Part shown: positions 1-7,988 of the stretch, in pieces
Layout: the number at the start of each line of letters is the position of its first letter
Position numbering within the stretch: the first letter of the stretch is position 1
DNA from: Hoyosella sp. YIM 151337
GTDB lineage: Bacteria > Actinomycetota > Actinomycetes > Mycobacteriales > Mycobacteriaceae
Reading direction: 5' to 3'
Length of the DNA stretch: 64,000 nucleotides
Assembly (NCBI RefSeq): GCF_026041215.1
Contig: NZ_JAPEIQ010000006.1
Span: 574,146-638,145 of the forward strand
Notes under the pieces: model-generated
Seen by the model: only the letters and a program-made list of their open reading frames with translations
Told to the model about the DNA's origin: nothing
The model's database searches: none
Program-made: the position numbers and the translations under genes

Positions 1-938
1 TCTCGCACCGCGCCCAGCAATGCGGTATTTGCGGGCGAATCGCTGATCCGCACGTCGCCAACAGTCACCGGCTGTATTGTCACGCCATACTGATCCTCGA
101 CCTCACCCGCGAGCGACTTCAGTGCGGCAGCAAGGCTCTCGGGGCTTTCGGATTCTGCGCTGAAAAGCCACCTGCGCAACTCACGCTCCTGCATGCGGGC
201 CAACCGCTGAACTTCCGCAGGACGCTCGGAGCGTTTCTGGATCAGCGCAAGTGTTTGCAAGACGGAATCATGCAGGTGCGAAGCGATTTCATCACGCTCT
301 TCGGTACGGATGCGCGCTGCACGCTCTTCGTTGAGCGCCCGCCACATGCGCAGCCATAGCGGAATCGTCAGGACCGCGACCCCCGCAAGGGTAACGAGCA
401 CCGCCATGAGGGACGAGCGCAGCGCGCCGAAATCAACCTGATCGAGCCAAATCACTGAGAGGCCAAGTACCACCAGGGTGACGCCGCCGATCACCCGCAC
501 CCAGGTCAGTGCAGTCGGACGCTGCGACAGTCCCAGCATTGACCGCGGCGCACCCACATCGAATTCGCGCCACACCAGTGCGGCGCCGGCTATCGCTACG
601 AGCACCGGAACAAGCACTGCCCCGAGCGCTCCGCTTGACAGCAGACTGAACGCGACTGCCACCGCGCCGCCGATCGTCGCGAGACCAATCGCCTGCCGCC
701 GAACCTCCGGCGCAAGCGGTTCGGTATCGGATCCGGGGGGTGTCAGAATCCACAGCAAGCCATAGGCAACTACGCCGATTCCTGCGGCAGCAGCAAGCAG
801 CACGAAGGCCAATCGGACCCTCTGCTCGTCGACACCGAGATGGTCAGCGACGCCGCCCGCGACACCGCCGACGACGCGCCCCCGGACGCGGCGGTGCATC
901 GCCGGTGCTACGGCGTCTGAGCGCAGGGCAGGGTTCAC
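1..938 (-). CDS. esrS: PspC-domain sensor histidine kinase (EsrS/LiaS-like), partial
   Basis: A membrane sensor kinase whose C-terminus lies off the left edge. From a GTG at 938 the N-terminus reads as a PspC domain (MHRRVRGRVVGGVAGGVADH, then a hydrophobic helix). More membrane segments follow. Around 260-320 there is a HisKA_3 dimerisation box, ERDEIASHLHDSVLQTL, with the phospho-acceptor His in the SHLHDS context. The ATPase domain is cut off. It is divergent from a PspC/LiaF-like membrane protein and lies near guaA, as in the EsrISR three-component envelope-stress system of Corynebacterium glutamicum. A LuxR-type regulator would be expected just off the left edge. An ATG at 899 is an alternative start in the same frame. 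The symbol rests on domain order and synteny. Confidence 0.8.
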   Translation of the reverse strand, partial: MNPALRSDAVAPAMHRRVRGRVVGGVAGGVADHLGVDEQRVRLAFVLLAAAAGIGVVAYGLLWILTPPGSDTEPLAPEVRRQAIGLATIGGAVAVAFSLLSSGALGAVLVPVLVAIAGAALVWREFDVGAPRSMLGLSQRPTALTWVRVIGGVTLVVLGLSVIWLDQVDFGALRSSLMAVLVTLAGVAVLTIPLWLRMWRALNEERAARIRTEERDEIASHLHDSVLQTLALIQKRSERPAEVQRLARMQERELRRWLFSAESESPESLAAALKSLAGEVEDQYGVTIQPVTVGDVRISDSPANTALLGAVR

Positions 939-973
939 GCTTCGATCCTGACACGATTGTTGGTGCTGCAGCA

Positions 974-1056
974 TCAGGGCTCTACCCTGAACACAAATCT
1001 CAGGGTAATCCGCTCCCCAGCAGCGAGATCGGTGGAAGATCAGGGAATCACCTGAT
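974..1056. promoter_or_regulatory. Cluster of TCAGGG half-sites in the divergent promoter region
   Basis: The divergent gap contains a perfect inverted repeat, TCAGGG-N5-CCCTGA (974-990). A third TCAGGG lies at 1000-1005 and a second inverted repeat, ATCAGG-N6-CCTGAT, at 1039-1056. Repeated half-sites between a PspC kinase and a PspC membrane protein look like an operator for the cognate response regulator, which would autoregulate both directions. The repeats are seen directly; the binding protein is inferred. Confidence 0.5.
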
Positions 1057-1090
1057 TTCGCCGGGGCATCGCGGCAAGCATCATGAAATC

Positions 1091-2482
1091 ATGACCACGA
1101 CGAGCTTCAGCGACCAGGTCAACGACATCTGGCGCACGCGCCCCGCGCGACTCAGCCATACCGGGAAAATCGCGGGAGTGTGCTCAGGCTTCGGGCACCG
1201 GTACGACATCGATCCAGTCCTCATCCGCGTTGCGTTCATCGTGTCCGCGTTCTTTGGCGGCGCGGGAATCGTGCTCTACCTGGCAGCCTGGCTGCTCCTG
1301 CCGAAGGATGCCGACCACGTGTCTGCAGGTGAGTCGCTACTCGGGCGCGGGCAAAGCTCACAATCACAGAGCAGCACGGTCGTGCTCGTCATCGCGCTGG
1401 CGATAGCCGCGAGCATCGTCACGCCGATCGGTCTGAGTATGAGTGGCTCTGGCCTCGTCAGCTTCGCGCTGATGCTCGTTGGCTGGTGGTTGCTATACCA
1501 GCGCCGTCCAGCGCAGCCACCGCTGCCCGCGTATGTCACCGCCTGGACGCCACCCGTCGCGCCCGGCTGGAGCGACCAGGGCGCGCCAGTTTACGGACCG
1601 GCGGCATGGACGCCACCACAGCAATATCAGCAGCCGCCACCGGTACCTCAACAAGCTGAAGCAGCGCCTGACAACGCGGACGTGGAAGCACCCGCAGACC
1701 GGGTTGCACATGAAGTCAAGGAGTCCCCTACGCTGCCACAGGTCCAGCCGCTTGTGCGACCGGCGGAAGTGACCAAGAAGACCACGCAGCATGCGCAGGA
1801 CCACGCACAGCCGCCCTCCTGGGATCCGCTTGGGGTCGCTCCGTTCGCCTGGGACCTCCCCGAACCTGCGCCCGCACGTGAACCAGTGGTCGTGAAACCG
1901 CAGTCACGGATCACCGCTGTTACTCTCGGCCTAGCGATCATCACCGGCGCCGTCCTGACTGCACTCGCGCTCCTCTTCGGTGTCTCGTGGCTGACAGCGG
2001 GCCGCATCGGCGCGATCACACTCGCGGTTATCGGCGTTGGTTTGCTAATCGGCGCCTTTCGCGGCGCGGGGCACGGTCTCGTCCCAGTGGCGGCACCACT
2101 CGCCGGGTTCGTGATCATCGCGACTATCGCAGCGCCCTTTGACTTCTCGTACTTCAAGGCGGGTATCGGCGAACGCAGCTACCAACCCGTCGCGATAAGC
2201 GATCTGCAGCCCGAGTACCGGCTCGGCATGGGGAGCCTGACCGTCGATCTCCGCGAACTCGATCTGACCGAGAACGCTGCCATCGACGCATCGGTAGGGA
2301 TTGGGGAACTCGTTGTGCGGGTTCCTGACGACATCAACGTCCGCACCTCGTGTGACGTCAAGATGGGCGAGATGGCATGCCCAAGCCAGGGACTCACCCT
2401 CGGCGCTGGCACCGAGGACGCACCAGAACTGACGGTGAACGCATCGGTGAATACCGGAAGGGTGGAGATTCTCCATGGCTGA
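1091..2482 (+). CDS. esrI: PspC/LiaF-like membrane protein of an envelope-stress three-component system
   Basis: A 463-residue membrane protein. Residues about 19-70 form a PspC domain (LSHTGKIAGVCSGFG followed by a transmembrane helix). Two more helices end near 136. A Pro-rich, Gln-rich stretch of about 130 residues follows, then a second group of helices (about 275-350). The C-terminal domain of about 110 residues is soluble and LiaF-like (RLGMGSLTVDLREL, ASVGIGELVVRVP). In LiaFSR and EsrISR systems this partner holds the sensor kinase inactive until envelope stress. The ATG at 1091 is preferred to upstream in-frame starts because it begins right before the PspC domain. The small gene downstream overlaps its stop, suggesting translational coupling. 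Divergence from the PspC kinase supports the assignment. Confidence 0.78.
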   Translation: MTTTSFSDQVNDIWRTRPARLSHTGKIAGVCSGFGHRYDIDPVLIRVAFIVSAFFGGAGIVLYLAAWLLLPKDADHVSAGESLLGRGQSSQSQSSTVVLVIALAIAASIVTPIGLSMSGSGLVSFALMLVGWWLLYQRRPAQPPLPAYVTAWTPPVAPGWSDQGAPVYGPAAWTPPQQYQQPPPVPQQAEAAPDNADVEAPADRVAHEVKESPTLPQVQPLVRPAEVTKKTTQHAQDHAQPPSWDPLGVAPFAWDLPEPAPAREPVVVKPQSRITAVTLGLAIITGAVLTALALLFGVSWLTAGRIGAITLAVIGVGLLIGAFRGAGHGLVPVAAPLAGFVIIATIAAPFDFSYFKAGIGERSYQPVAISDLQPEYRLGMGSLTVDLRELDLTENAAIDASVGIGELVVRVPDDINVRTSCDVKMGEMACPSQGLTLGAGTEDAPELTVNASVNTGRVEILHG

Positions 2483-2702
2483 CAATCGGACCCCTCAGCC
2501 CGCACGCAGCAACGGAATAAGCCGCTTCTCACCCTTACTTCTGCTCGTCGCCGCTGGCTCACTGTTGGTGAGTGCGTGGGCGCTCGCAGACCCCTCAGGG
2601 GACGCGGGCGCATTGCGCACGCTGCCCTGGATGCTCATCGCACTCGCCCTTGTCGTGGGCCTCGTGCTCGTCCTCGCACCGGTCAAACGCGGCAGCAGAT
2701 AG
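2475..2702 (+). CDS. Small two-helix membrane protein
   Basis: A 75-residue protein with two clear hydrophobic segments (about 20-38 and 50-67) and a basic C-terminus (VKRGSR). Its ATG lies inside the last codons of the upstream PspC gene (8-base overlap), so the two are probably co-translated. It resembles the small membrane protein beside esrI in corynebacteria, but no function is assignable from the sequence. It may be an accessory of the envelope-stress module. Confidence 0.65.
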   Translation: MADNRTPQPARSNGISRFSPLLLLVAAGSLLVSAWALADPSGDAGALRTLPWMLIALALVVGLVLVLAPVKRGSR

Positions 2703-2714
2703 GCACCGGTTGCA

Positions 2715-3602
2715 CTAACCGGGCCCGACGGCGGCGATGCGCCGCCACGACCACCAGAACACCAGAGCAGTCAGCGCGGAAGCGCCCGCAGCTAGGCCGT
2801 GCAGCGCTAAATACATGTTGTAGTCGAGCACCTCATCCGGATGGGTGGGGTGCTCGCCCATAACGAGAATCAGTGCACCCAGACTCAACGAAATGGCCGC
2901 ACCCACTGCAATCGGTGCTACGACAAAAACCACACGCAGCGGGTACCGTCCAGAGCGCACCCGCACGAGCGAGCCCCGCTTCACCAGCACCACTGTGACC
3001 GCACACGCCACCCCGAGCGCCACCAGATCCGCACCCAGGGTGTCGCTGAATCGGTGCCATTTCGACGTCAGAGTGTGTGCCCCGATCGCGATCGCGTAGA
3101 ACGCGCCAAGGAACATCGCAAGCCCGCGCCAGGCGAACGGAACCACGATCAGCAGCGCGAAAAGCACGGACATCGCGATAGCTGTATGTCCGCTCGGAAA
3201 GCTGTTGCTGGCATACGGCCCGGTTACTTCTGCGAGTTCGGGGCGCGGCAGCACGAACCGTTTCAACACCTGAGTAATCACCGACGAGCCGACGATGACT
3301 ACCGCTGCTGCTACCGCTAGGTCTACCCGTTTACGAACTAGCGCAAAGAGCACGACGAACAGCGAGACTGCACCGAGCGACGAGACTGTAATCGCATTGA
3401 GCGCCGCATCGGATTCCACGACAAGTGCCGCATCCTCCTGGTCAGCACCGCGCAGCGCGGCGTTCTCAATGCGCTGTCCGGGTGCAGTGAGCACGAAGGC
3501 CGCATACGTCAGCCAGAATCCAGCAAATGCCACCGCAGTGAGAACTGCCCAGCGGACACTGCTGGTCACTGCTGGGTTCGGGGTCTGAGTCGACGCGCTC
3601 AC
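2715..3602 (-). CDS. PAP2-family membrane phosphatase
   Basis: About 295 residues with multiple transmembrane helices and the three PAP2 signature blocks: [20 protein letters not shown] and [13 protein letters not shown], which carry the catalytic histidines. Family members dephosphorylate lipid phosphates such as undecaprenyl pyrophosphate, phosphatidate or prenyl-linked sugars at the membrane. The substrate here is not determinable. The GTG at 3602 overlaps the guaA stop as GTGA, which favours it over the GTG two codons upstream (3608). It is last in a guaA operon that starts with the small membrane protein near 5.6 kb. Confidence 0.8.
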   Translation of the reverse strand: MSASTQTPNPAVTSSVRWAVLTAVAFAGFWLTYAAFVLTAPGQRIENAALRGADQEDAALVVESDAALNAITVSSLGAVSLFVVLFALVRKRVDLAVAAAVVIVGSSVITQVLKRFVLPRPELAEVTGPYASNSFPSGHTAIAMSVLFALLIVVPFAWRGLAMFLGAFYAIAIGAHTLTSKWHRFSDTLGADLVALGVACAVTVVLVKRGSLVRVRSGRYPLRVVFVVAPIAVGAAISLSLGALILVMGEHPTHPDEVLDYNMYLALHGLAAGASALTALVFWWSWRRIAAVGPG

Positions 3603-5170
3603 TCCCACTCGATCGTGCCTGGCGGTTTGCTCGTCACATCGAGTACGACGCGGTTCACCTCCGCCACTTCATTGGTGATACGGGTCGACACCCGCTCGAG
3701 GACCTCGAATGGAACGCGAGTCCAATCGGCTGTCATGGCATCCTCGCTGCTGACTGGACGCAGCACAATGGGATGACCGTACGTTCGGCCGTCCCCTTGC
3801 ACGCCGACGCTGCGAACATCTGCAAGCAGAACAACGGGGCACTGCCAAATTTGCCGGTCGAGGCCAGCGCTTGTGAGCTCCTCACGCACAATCGCGTCCG
3901 CCTGCCGCAAGGTGGCAAGACGGTCCGCCGTCACCGCACCCACAATGCGGATAGCGAGGCCGGGGCCCGGGAACGGCTGCCGCTGGACGATATCCTCTGG
4001 CAGCCCAAGTTCTCGGCCCACCGCGCGAACCTCATCTTTGAAAAGCAGCCGAAGCGGCTCGACGAGCGTGAACTGGAGATCCTCCGGGAGACCGCCCACG
4101 TTGTGGTGGCTCTTGATGTTCGCGGTCCCACTGCCACCACCCGATTCGACCACATCTGGGTAGAGGGTGCCCTGCACGAGGAAGTCGACAGTGTCACCGT
4201 GTGCGGCGTTCTCGCCTAGCACCTCTGCAACGGCGCCCTCAAAGGAACGAATGAACTCCCGGCCGATCGTCTTACGTTTCGTCTCCGGATCGGAGACGCC
4301 CTTCAACTCGCGCAAGAACGTGTCCGCAGCATCGACTGTGACGAGATTCGCGCCCGTCGCTTTCACGAAATCATGTTCGACCTGCTCGCGCTCACCAGCG
4401 CGCAGCAGACCATGGTCGACGAATACGCACGTCAGCCGGTCCCCAATCGCGCGCTGCACGAGTGCCGCGGCGACCGCGGAATCCACGCCGCCGGAGAGGC
4501 CGCAGATGGCGCGCCCGGCACCGACCTGGTTGCGGACCTGCTCGACGAGCGCGTCGGCGATATTGGCGGGTGTCCACGCCGGCTCGATCTCGGCGATGTC
4601 GTGCAAGAACCTCGACAGCACCTGCTGCCCGTGGGGGGAGTGCAGTACCTCTGGGTGGTACTGGACACCAGCCAGGCCACGCGCCCGGTTCTCGAACGCT
4701 GCCACCGGTGCGCCGACGCTGCTCGCCGTCACCTCAAAGCCATCCGGAGCCGCAGTGACAGCGTCACCGTGACTCATCCACACCGGCTGCGAGGCGGGCA
4801 GCCCGTCATGCAGAACACCGCCAGAGACGTTCAGTTGCGTGCGCCCATACTCCCGGGTGCCGGTGTGCGCGACCGTGCCGCCGAGTGCCTGCGCCATCGC
4901 CTGAAAGCCGTAGCAGATGCCGAAGACTGGCACATTAAGATCGAAAAGTGTGGCGTCTAATTCGGGGGCGCCTTCCTCGTACACACTCGACGGTCCGCCG
5001 GACAGGACGACCGCACGCGGGTTCTTCGCGGCGATATCGGCAACCGATGCGGTGTGCGGCATCACCTCGGAATAGACGCGCGCCTCGCGCACCCGCCGGG
5101 CGATAAGCTGCGCATACTGGGCGCCAAAGTCGATGACAACGACAGGACGGTCCTGGGCGGTTTCAGTCAC
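3599..5170 (-). CDS. guaA: GMP synthase (glutamine-hydrolysing)
   Basis: A 523-residue, full-length GuaA that converts XMP to GMP with glutamine and ATP. The N-terminal class I glutamine amidotransferase shows [16 protein letters not shown] with the Cys nucleophile and YHPEVLHS with the catalytic His. The central ATP pyrophosphatase has the PP-loop [10 protein letters not shown], and the C-terminal dimerisation domain ends PPGTIEWE. The GTG at 5170 is chosen because the protein then begins [19 protein letters not shown], as in the family. The start overlaps the stop of the upstream membrane-protein gene by 8 bases. guaB and guaB3 lie about 6 kb away, so the guanylate branch is clustered. Confidence 0.97.
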   Translation of the reverse strand: MTETAQDRPVVVIDFGAQYAQLIARRVREARVYSEVMPHTASVADIAAKNPRAVVLSGGPSSVYEEGAPELDATLFDLNVPVFGICYGFQAMAQALGGTVAHTGTREYGRTQLNVSGGVLHDGLPASQPVWMSHGDAVTAAPDGFEVTASSVGAPVAAFENRARGLAGVQYHPEVLHSPHGQQVLSRFLHDIAEIEPAWTPANIADALVEQVRNQVGAGRAICGLSGGVDSAVAAALVQRAIGDRLTCVFVDHGLLRAGEREQVEHDFVKATGANLVTVDAADTFLRELKGVSDPETKRKTIGREFIRSFEGAVAEVLGENAAHGDTVDFLVQGTLYPDVVESGGGSGTANIKSHHNVGGLPEDLQFTLVEPLRLLFKDEVRAVGRELGLPEDIVQRQPFPGPGLAIRIVGAVTADRLATLRQADAIVREELTSAGLDRQIWQCPVVLLADVRSVGVQGDGRTYGHPIVLRPVSSEDAMTADWTRVPFEVLERVSTRITNEVAEVNRVVLDVTSKPPGTIEWE

Positions 5171-5636
5171 CCCGATAGTGTAAGCGGTCTCCTGCGTCGC
5201 CCCCGCGCAGTAGCCGGGCAGCAGCAACAGCCGCGAGCACGCCGCCCCCAAACACAAGCACGAGACCAGGGCCCGGCATCCAGCCAGAGGTGCCCACCAG
5301 ATTCAGCACATGCACCAGCTGCCACACCGGGAGCATGACGCAGACCACCGACATGACAGCCGCCTGGATGCCCGCGAGCCGGCGAAGCGCCGCCGGGAGC
5401 ACGGCTCCGGCGAGGCCGAGCAGGGCTACGTAGAAGGTCCACAAACCGGGACCGCGTACGCCTGAGACGTTCTCTACCGCGGTGGAGATCCACGGCAGAA
5501 AGGAACCAAAGACCACCATCGCTACCGCCCCCGCAAGCTGACGGCGGCCCTGGACAACCGGGCGCTTCGACACCTGTTTTGAAGGTGCTGCTGCCCGGCT
5601 GCCCCTGGTCTGGTGGGATGCGGTGCTGTGAGCCAT
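5163..5636 (-). CDS. Membrane protein of unknown function upstream of guaA
   Basis: About 157 residues from the ATG at 5636. A polar Ser/Ala-rich N-terminus of about 40 residues is followed by four hydrophobic segments. A WxxT-like turn after the first helix ([14 protein letters not shown]) faces outward. The stop lies 8 bases inside guaA, so the two are probably co-transcribed. No family is recognised with confidence. Confidence 0.65.
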   Translation of the reverse strand: MAHSTASHQTRGSRAAAPSKQVSKRPVVQGRRQLAGAVAMVVFGSFLPWISTAVENVSGVRGPGLWTFYVALLGLAGAVLPAALRRLAGIQAAVMSVVCVMLPVWQLVHVLNLVGTSGWMPGPGLVLVFGGGVLAAVAAARLLRGGDAGDRLHYRGD

Positions 5637-5757
5637 GGCACGACTGTACGAGTTGCATGCCACTCATCGCACGACCTGCGGCCGGAACGCGCCCGCCAAA
5701 CGGCAGCTATGCCGCGGTCAGCGGTCGGTTTCTAGCGTCCAGCGGTGCGTTTTTGTT

Positions 5758-5827
5758 CCTGACCGAGATCACACACCGCTTATCGCACCATCCTCACCGC
5801 TCGGCGCGAAAGGTGACCCAGATCACG
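5758..5827. promoter_or_regulatory. Two CRP/GlxR-like palindromes upstream of the symporter genes
   Basis: Two sites fit the actinobacterial CRP/GlxR consensus TGTGA-N6-TCACA. At 5758-5773 the sequence is CCTGA-N6-TCACA. At 5812-5827 it is GGTGA-N6-TCACG, a perfect inner GTGA/TCAC palindrome. Their centres are 54 bp apart. A TTGACC at 5836-5841 follows, about 60 bases before the symporter start, with no convincing -10. GlxR controls carboxylate uptake in corynebacteria, so cAMP control is a reasonable inference. Confidence 0.5.
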
Positions 5828-5899
5828 CCAATTGCTTGACCCGGTCCAATTAGCCCAGGTTTTCTGACGCCCGCAACCTCATTTCCCGGAAGGACCAAG

Positions 5900-6178
5900 A
5901 TGGATGAACAGTCACGCCGGGTGTACTGGCGCAAAAACTTGAGACTTATGGCCGTGCTACTGACTATCTGGGCGCTTGTGTCGTTCGGTGCCGGGATTCT
6001 CTTTGCTGACCTGCTGAACAACATCGTGATCGCCGGCTTCCCCCTCGGATTCTGGTTTGCCAACCAGGGGTCGATTCTGGTCTTCGTTGCCTTGATCGCG
6101 GTTTACGTGTGGCGAATGGACAAGCTCGACGCCCAATTCGGGATCCATGATTACGAGAGCGATGTGCACCACTCATGA
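5900..6178 (+). CDS. Small subunit of a sodium:solute symporter (DUF4212 type)
   Basis: A 92-residue protein with two transmembrane helices and the family signature near the N-terminus (YWRKNLRLMAVLLTIW, then SFGAGILF). DUF4212 proteins occur almost only upstream of SSS-family transporters of the acetate/monocarboxylate group and are thought to form or stabilise a two-subunit carrier. The stop overlaps the next ATG as ATGA (6175-6178), so the subunits are translationally coupled. The sequence AGGACC lies upstream of the start. Confidence 0.85.
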   Translation: MDEQSRRVYWRKNLRLMAVLLTIWALVSFGAGILFADLLNNIVIAGFPLGFWFANQGSILVFVALIAVYVWRMDKLDAQFGIHDYESDVHHS

Positions 6179-7935
6179 CCGATATCCAACTCTGGACCCT
6201 GATCTTCGTAGGTGGTTCTTTCGCCGTCTACATCTACGTCGCCTACCGCAGCCGCGTGAAAGACACCTCGGAGTTCTACGTGGCCGGTGGCGGCATCCCC
6301 GCACCTGCTAACGGTGCGGCAATCGCGGCCGACTGGATGAGCGCGGCCTCGTTTATCTCGATGGCCGGGCTGATCGCGCTCGCCAATAACGGGTACGGCG
6401 GCTCGGCGTTCTTGATGGGCTGGACCGGCGGCTATGTGCTCCTTGCTTTGCTGCTGGCACCCTACTTGCGCAAATTCGGCAAGTACACGATTCCGGACTT
6501 CGTTGGCGACCGATACAACGAAACCGCACGGATCATCGCTGTGGTGTGCGCGCTCGTTGTCTCGCTGACCTATGTCGTGGGCCAAATGGCAGGCGCCGGA
6601 GTGGTATTCGGACGCTTCCTCGGTGTTGACACCTCCATCGGCGTCCTCATCGGAATGACCGTGGTGTTCTTCTACGCCGTGCTCGGCGGAATGAAGGGCA
6701 TCACCTGGACTCAGGTTTGTCAGTACGCGGTGCTGATCACCGCGTATCTCATCCCCGCCGTTGCGATCTCGGCCAAGCTGACTGGTATTCCGCTGCCACA
6801 GATCGGCTTCGGGCAGATCCTCGACGAACTCGAGGCGCTGCAAGCACAACTTGGATTCAGCGAGTACACCGCCGCCCTGTTCGGGGGCGACAAGCTGAAC
6901 ATGATCCTGCTGACCGCGTCGCTGATGTTCGGCACCGCGGGTCTGCCGCACGTGATTATCCGCTTTTACACCGCAAGTTCGGTGCGAGCCGCGCGCTACT
7001 CGGCACTGTGGGCCATCTTCTTCATCGCGCTGCTCTACACCACAGCCCCAACCGTGGCGGCGTTCGCGAAGTTCAACATCCTGGAGACGTCGCTTGCCGG
7101 CACGCTCAGCGAGCAAGCCTGGTTCCAGACCTGGACCGACGTAGGTTTGATCACCAACAGTGCCGGTGACCCGATCCCCTCCGGCGCAGATGCCGTCTTC
7201 CGCGGTGACGCAGCCAATGAGGTGCTGATCAACAACGACATTCTGGTACTCGCCTCGCCAGAGATCGGCGGCCTCCCCGCCCCGATCGTCGGCCTGGTTG
7301 CTGCCGGTGGCGTCGCTGCAGCCTTGTCCACCGCATCTGGACTGCTATTGGTGATCTCCTCGGCGGTCGCCAACGACATCTACCACAAGCGGATCAACCC
7401 GAAAGCGAACGAAAAGCAGCAGGTCCGTGTCGCCCGTATCGCCATGGCTCTTGGAATCTTGCTCGCCGGATACCTCGGCATCAACCCACCGGGCTTCGCC
7501 GGAGAAGTGGTCGCCCTCGCTTTCGGACTCGCGTGCGCGAGCTTCTTCCCCACTTTGCTGCTGGGCATCTTCTGGAAGAAGTGCACCGCGATCGGCGCCG
7601 CAGCCGGCATGGCAACTGGCATCACCGTCACGATGCTCTACTTCATCTGGACCTTGCCCAGCGAGTCGGCGCCAATCTTCTTAGGGAACGAGCCAATCGC
7701 GGGCATAGCACCGACCGGGTTCGGCGTCATCGGCATGCTGTTCAACTTCGCCGTGACATTCGCTGTTTCAATGTTCACGCCGAAGCCGTCGCACGAGATG
7801 CAGAACCTGGTCGAGGAGATCCGCTACCCGGGTCACACCGATCTGGTCGCTATGCACGCTGCGGGCGAGGACGTGCACGGATACGAGTCTGAGTACCTGG
7901 ACCAGCCGACAGACCGATCTCGGCGCAATACCTAG
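6175..7935 (+). CDS. Sodium:solute symporter, acetate/monocarboxylate permease type
   Basis: A 586-residue polytopic protein of the SSS family with about 13 helices. Recognisable blocks are SEFYVAGGGIPAPANGAAIA after helix 1, the GGMKGITWTQVCQYAVLI signature and ALSTASGLLLVISSAVANDI, which carries the sodium-coordinating Ser region. It lies in the ActP/MctC branch, so acetate, propionate or pyruvate uptake is likely, but the exact substrate is not set by sequence. An insertion of about 70 residues (about 310-380) precedes the later helices. It is coupled to the DUF4212 subunit and followed by a hairpin terminator shared with the convergent choD. Confidence 0.88.
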   Translation: MTDIQLWTLIFVGGSFAVYIYVAYRSRVKDTSEFYVAGGGIPAPANGAAIAADWMSAASFISMAGLIALANNGYGGSAFLMGWTGGYVLLALLLAPYLRKFGKYTIPDFVGDRYNETARIIAVVCALVVSLTYVVGQMAGAGVVFGRFLGVDTSIGVLIGMTVVFFYAVLGGMKGITWTQVCQYAVLITAYLIPAVAISAKLTGIPLPQIGFGQILDELEALQAQLGFSEYTAALFGGDKLNMILLTASLMFGTAGLPHVIIRFYTASSVRAARYSALWAIFFIALLYTTAPTVAAFAKFNILETSLAGTLSEQAWFQTWTDVGLITNSAGDPIPSGADAVFRGDAANEVLINNDILVLASPEIGGLPAPIVGLVAAGGVAAALSTASGLLLVISSAVANDIYHKRINPKANEKQQVRVARIAMALGILLAGYLGINPPGFAGEVVALAFGLACASFFPTLLLGIFWKKCTAIGAAAGMATGITVTMLYFIWTLPSESAPIFLGNEPIAGIAPTGFGVIGMLFNFAVTFAVSMFTPKPSHEMQNLVEEIRYPGHTDLVAMHAAGEDVHGYESEYLDQPTDRSRRNT

Positions 7936-7946
7936 TCTCGGCGCTG

Positions 7947-7976
7947 TCCGGGGGCCGCTTTCGCGCGGACCCCGGA
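7947..7976. terminator. Hairpin between convergent symporter and choD genes
   Basis: TCCGGGG (7947-7953) pairs with CCCCGGA (7970-7976). An inner CCGC/GCGG closes a six-base loop after one mismatch. No clear U-tract follows, which is common in high-GC actinomycetes. It occupies the short gap between two convergent stops. Confidence 0.55.
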
Positions 7977-7988
7977 TAGTTCGCTGAG

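Noticed and set aside
4167-4772. Plus-strand frames inside guaA
   Set aside because: They lie wholly opposite the conserved guaA and show no RBS or family match.
6151-7116. Minus-strand frame of 321 codons opposite the symporter
   Set aside because: Low-complexity His/Glu/Gly composition and full overlap with a clear SSS transporter.
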